Of a stretch of 64,000 nt of DNA, positions 60,684 through 64,000 are shown in pieces. The notes beneath the pieces were generated by a model that did no database searches, was not told the DNA's origin, and saw only the letters and a list, made by a program, of their open reading frames with translations. This DNA is from Lewinella sp. JB7 (lineage in GTDB: Bacteria > Bacteroidota > Bacteroidia > Chitinophagales > Saprospiraceae), in the NCBI RefSeq assembly GCF_024297185.1, contig NZ_JANCTD010000002.1:372001-436000 (forward strand), read 5' to 3'. Made by a program: the position numbers and the translations under genes. Each line of letters opens with the position of its first letter. Position 1 is the first letter of the stretch.

Positions 60684-62504
60684 GTGAAGCGCTTCCCGAC
60701 GCCGGCCTTACTGCTCTGCTATCTTATGATCGTGGTGGCGCATCTGTACTACCCCAAGTGGGCTCAGGGGCACGGGGAAGCCACGCTGAGTTACGACGTG
60801 TCCGGTTATTATCTGTACCTGCCCGCGGTATTTATCTACGATGATCTTCGGGATGTGGCATTCCTGCCCGACATCATTGAGAAGTATCATCCGACGGACG
60901 ATCCTTACCAGACCTTCACCCACGAGAGCGGCAAGCAGGTGATGAAGTACAGCCTCGGTCAGGCCATTCTGTATGCCCCCTTCTTTACCGTCGCCCATGC
61001 CTACGCCAGCGCGTCGGACACTTACCCCGCCGACGGGTTCAGTCGTCCCTACCAGCTTAGTATTTCGTTCGGTGGCCTGCTAGTCAGTTTTCTTGGTCTG
61101 TACTTTTTGCAACGGGTACTACGCAGGTACTATTCGGGCAGAACCACATCCATCACGCTGCTGCTGATCACTTTCGCGACTAACTATCTGAACTACGCGG
61201 CAATAGATAATGCCCTGACCCACAATTGGCTGTTCACGCTATATGCATTATTACTTCACCTCACCCACCGGCTATACTACCGAAAACACCGGCGCGCCCG
61301 GGAATTTGGCTACGGCCGCTGCCTGAGTATCGGCCTGCTCCTCGGCTTGATGGCACTCACGCGTCCAACGGAAATACTGGCCGTCCTGATACCCCTGTTC
61401 TGGGGCATTCGGATCCAGGCCGGAGCATTTGCCACGCGGTGGCGGCTGCTGGCGAAGAATCTGCCGCAGATCGGACTGGCGGTAGTGGCCTGTATTGCGG
61501 TGGGTACGCTGCAGTTGCTGTACTGGAAGTACGTTACCGATGACTGGATCGTCTACAGTTACCAGGATCAGGGATTCGACTGGTGGCAACCCCACCTCAT
61601 TGACGGTCTGTTCAGCTACAAGGCGGGTTGGCTCACGTACACCCCCGCCATGTGGATCGCCCTGATCGGATTCTGGCCCCTGTACCGGCGGCGGCAGGGT
61701 ACATTCCTCGCCCCCCTCCTCTTCTTCGTCCTCTTCGTATACGTGGCCTTCGCCTGGAGTGTCTGGTGGTACGGTGGCAGCCTGGGCCAGCGCACCATGG
61801 TTCAGGCCTATCCGGTACTTGCCTTTCCCCTGGCCGCAAGCGTATCGTGGGTCCTCCGCCGGGGGGGTGCGCTGAAGTCCGTCTTCATCGTGGTAGCGGT
61901 AGTTTTCGTGGCCCACAACCTATGGTTCACCCACCAGGCCCACCGCGGCGGCCTCCTCATGATCGAGTGGATGAACCGCGCATACTACTGGCGCACTCTG
62001 TTCACCTTCGAGGTCGATACGGACGATCAGCTTCTACTCGACAACCCCGAGTTCTACCGGGGCACTCCCGACCGTATAGACACGCTCTACACCAATGGAT
62101 TCGAAACCTCGTATCCTGCTGCCTGTACCATGAACCCGATCGCGGGATCCGGATCGCTCTGCCTGATGGGTCGCCGCGACGCCAGCGAGGAATTCTTCGT
62201 CAATGTTGATCTGCAGGGGCGACAGTGGGTCCGCGCATCCGTCGACTGTCGCATCCGCACCGCGCGTCCGCGCGTCCACTACTCCACCCAACTGGTGCTC
62301 CGATTCTACCGCGACGGGGTGGAGTTGAAAGAGCGGGTGATCCGCCTGCACCGCGTCCTCAATGCGGAGATGGACCGTAATGTCTACATCGAAGCCCGTG
62401 CCCCGCGGGGCGGAGCGGACGCCGTTTCGGTATTACTGTGGAACGGCGGGGATAGCCAACCCGCTATCGTGATCGACAATCTGGTAGTCGCGACACTCGA
62501 ATGA
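60684..62504 (+). CDS. GT-C-type polytopic membrane protein (PMT/ArnT-like)
   Basis: A 606-residue polytopic membrane protein with some ten hydrophobic segments and a first extracytoplasmic loop containing YDVSGYYLYLPAVFIYDD, the acidic pair typical of lipid-linked GT-C enzymes. The C-terminal 170 residues are a soluble carbohydrate-binding-like beta domain (DGVELKERVI, AVSVLLWNGGD). It may transfer a sugar from polyprenyl phosphate to lipid or protein. Start GTG 60684 matches the -7 element; an in-frame ATG 60636 is possible. It follows the M24 gene divergently and abuts the GH113-like gene. Confidence 0.7.
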   Translation: MKRFPTPALLLCYLMIVVAHLYYPKWAQGHGEATLSYDVSGYYLYLPAVFIYDDLRDVAFLPDIIEKYHPTDDPYQTFTHESGKQVMKYSLGQAILYAPFFTVAHAYASASDTYPADGFSRPYQLSISFGGLLVSFLGLYFLQRVLRRYYSGRTTSITLLLITFATNYLNYAAIDNALTHNWLFTLYALLLHLTHRLYYRKHRRAREFGYGRCLSIGLLLGLMALTRPTEILAVLIPLFWGIRIQAGAFATRWRLLAKNLPQIGLAVVACIAVGTLQLLYWKYVTDDWIVYSYQDQGFDWWQPHLIDGLFSYKAGWLTYTPAMWIALIGFWPLYRRRQGTFLAPLLFFVLFVYVAFAWSVWWYGGSLGQRTMVQAYPVLAFPLAASVSWVLRRGGALKSVFIVVAVVFVAHNLWFTHQAHRGGLLMIEWMNRAYYWRTLFTFEVDTDDQLLLDNPEFYRGTPDRIDTLYTNGFETSYPAACTMNPIAGSGSLCLMGRRDASEEFFVNVDLQGRQWVRASVDCRIRTARPRVHYSTQLVLRFYRDGVELKERVIRLHRVLNAEMDRNVYIEARAPRGGADAVSVLLWNGGDSQPAIVIDNLVVATLE

Positions 62505-62507
62505 GGT

Positions 62508-64000
62508 TTAGCGTACGTCGCGGTAAAATTCGCTTAGTAGCGCTCCCGCCGGCTTGCCTCCGGGCGTGAATCCGGTGTTGTTCCCCTGCCGCCCTTCGTC
62601 GTGTCCCAGATACGAGGGCCACTTCCACACGAACATACCCCGCAACCGCTCGGACTGCTTCCCGGCGGCAATAAGCGCTGCGTAGCAGCGCGCCTGGTCC
62701 ACTTCGTCGGCCGGGCGATCCCCGGCCTCGGCGTGGGGATTGATCCAGGCGCCGGCTACCGACCGGTAGCCGACCTCGGTTAGCCACAACGGGCGATCGT
62801 AGGTCGTACTGATACTGTCAGCGAGGCGCATCCACGCCTCCGCCCCCCGACGTAGTTCCTCGTCCGAGGGCTCGCTGCCACCGGACAGCGGATAATAGCT
62901 GTTCAGCCCGATCGCATCGAGGTCGTCCCAGAACGATAGGTTCTCGAATTCAGGACCCCAGTTGGCGGCGTACGTCAATTGTCCCGTGTACTGCCGGCGC
63001 AGATCGGCGATGATGGCTCGCCAGGCGACGGGATGCCCCAGCGTAGTTTGTACCAACTCAGTCCCGATACAGAGGGCGTCCACCCCTTCTTCTTCGGCCA
63101 TGCGGGCGTAGTGGGCGATCCAGTTGCCGTAAGCCGCAAAGAAGCGATCCCAGTCGGCGGGCCGCTCGAAGTGAACGTCTCCCGGCCACCCTCCGCTCAC
63201 CCAGATCTGCGGCTTCAGCAGGATGAAGCATCCACGCGCTTTGGCCTCGCGGATTGCCGCCCGCACGGCGGGATCGTTTTCGGAGCCCGCCCCGTTCGGA
63301 ACCGGCAATTCATCGATGAGTCCCGGTTCCCGCATGAAGGTGTAGGGTACGATGGATACCGCATTGACGTGCAGTTGTTGCAGGCTGTCCAGCGACGGTC
63401 CCATACCCGATCCTCCGTACCCGTTGTAGACGCGGTATCCTTCGTGGGCCACGGTCATCCCCCGCAAGAAGTCGTTCTTCCAGGCCGGGCGCGCCGAGCG
63501 GTAGTGAAGATGGTCGGGCACGAGGTGAAGATCCCGACCCTGAAGTTGGTGGGCGTTCATGCTACCCTGCCACAATCCGATCCGTTCGACCGTCGGGTAG
63601 AGGTAGATGCGCTCAACCGACGCATTTTCCGTCAGGGCCGCCGCCACGATTTCCGCTAGGGAGAGGCCCTTCGGCGACGGTGAATAGTTATCCACGGCAA
63701 AGACCTGAACGCCATCCACTTCCAGAACGGGGGCTCCCGGAGACTGCAGCACGACTTCCTCTTCCCCGGCCAGGCGCCATCCGTTCCGCTCCGCAAAGTC
63801 CCCCATACGGCGTGATCCGTCAGCGGCGTGTATTTCGTAGGCCCAGCGCCAGCGGAAAACACCTCCCCACTCCGACGGAACCGTACGCAGGAACCGAAGT
63901 AAACGTGCCGGATCATTACTTAAGTAAAGAGACACTACGGAAGGCATACTATCCTTAGCTGTCAAGGGATTAAGGTAGTTGTTCAATACCATAAGTTCAC
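62508..64000 (-). CDS. GH113-like glycoside hydrolase with N-terminal extension (5' end may be beyond the window)
   Basis: At least 494 residues from an in-frame ATG at 63992; the frame is open beyond it to the window edge, so the true N-terminus may be upstream. Residues about 170-490 form a TIM barrel of the GH113 (mannanase-like) type, with acid/base E312 in IGTELVQ and nucleophile E406 in WLTEVGY, plus WVSGGWPGD and FVWKWPSYLGH segments. The first 165 residues (SLYLSNDPARLLRFL, PVLEVDGVQVFAVDNY) are unrecognised and not part of the usual family. It converges on the GT-C gene with a 3-nt gap, suggesting a shared glycan pathway, by inference. Confidence 0.75.
   Translation of the reverse strand, partial: ELMVLNNYLNPLTAKDSMPSVVSLYLSNDPARLLRFLRTVPSEWGGVFRWRWAYEIHAADGSRRMGDFAERNGWRLAGEEEVVLQSPGAPVLEVDGVQVFAVDNYSPSPKGLSLAEIVAAALTENASVERIYLYPTVERIGLWQGSMNAHQLQGRDLHLVPDHLHYRSARPAWKNDFLRGMTVAHEGYRVYNGYGGSGMGPSLDSLQQLHVNAVSIVPYTFMREPGLIDELPVPNGAGSENDPAVRAAIREAKARGCFILLKPQIWVSGGWPGDVHFERPADWDRFFAAYGNWIAHYARMAEEEGVDALCIGTELVQTTLGHPVAWRAIIADLRRQYTGQLTYAANWGPEFENLSFWDDLDAIGLNSYYPLSGGSEPSDEELRRGAEAWMRLADSISTTYDRPLWLTEVGYRSVAGAWINPHAEAGDRPADEVDQARCYAALIAAGKQSERLRGMFVWKWPSYLGHDEGRQGNNTGFTPGGKPAGALLSEFYRDVR

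Overview
The window is GC-rich (by eye near 60 percent) chromosomal DNA of a member of the Bacteroidota. The reasons are the many type IX secretion (T9SS) and gliding-type genes (type A and type B sorting domains, SprB-like repeats, PorP/SprF, PorV-like barrels, gldA and gldF), -7 promoter elements of the TAnnTTTG type before many genes, and near absence of Shine-Dalgarno sequences. The GC level plus this gene set suggests a Saprospiria/Lewinella-like marine lineage; that is inference. No prophage, insertion sequence, CRISPR array or rRNA operon was seen. Coding density is very high, with several 1-4 nt stop/start overlaps.

Layout. 1-8.7 kb: end of thioredoxin reductase, folD, a 1556-residue SprB-repeat adhesin with its SprF partner, a small KTSC-like protein, pyrF and tRNA-His. 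8.7-17.8 kb: two PorV/PorQ-like barrels, an AI-2E-type permease, proline dehydrogenase, mazG, a bifunctional-nuclease-domain protein, fabD, and an overlapping trio of DUF423 protein and a split 5'-nucleotidase. 17.8-26 kb: dnaA, a cytochrome c lipoprotein, a second type B secreted protein, an unknown membrane protein, DUF177-rpmF, ridA and a UbiA prenyltransferase. 26-36.4 kb: oligopeptidase B, an unknown lipoprotein, ctlX, gamma-glutamyltransferase, an aminotransferase, and an mnmH-dctQ-dctM operon. 36.6-50 kb: rimK with an aspartoacylase-like partner, gldA-unknown-gldF, a GH30 glycosidase, recQ, a glycosyltransferase, an RNase D and an AsmA-like protein. 50-64 kb: an intron-containing initiator tRNA gene, ferredoxin, a SulP transporter, coaE, a choice-of-anchor-B T9SS protein, an S9 peptidase with an extra C-terminal domain, an M24 peptidase, a GT-C-type membrane protein and a GH113-like hydrolase cut by the window edge.

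The most striking feature is on the minus strand at 50048-50429. The initiator tRNA-fMet(CAU) gene is split after U33 in the anticodon loop by a 309-nt group I intron whose core resembles the IC3 introns of cyanobacterial tRNAs. It has its own promoter and terminator and contains no homing-endonuclease gene. A second theme is the set of genes whose -7 element lies only 4-8 nt before the start codon, implying leaderless or nearly leaderless mRNAs.
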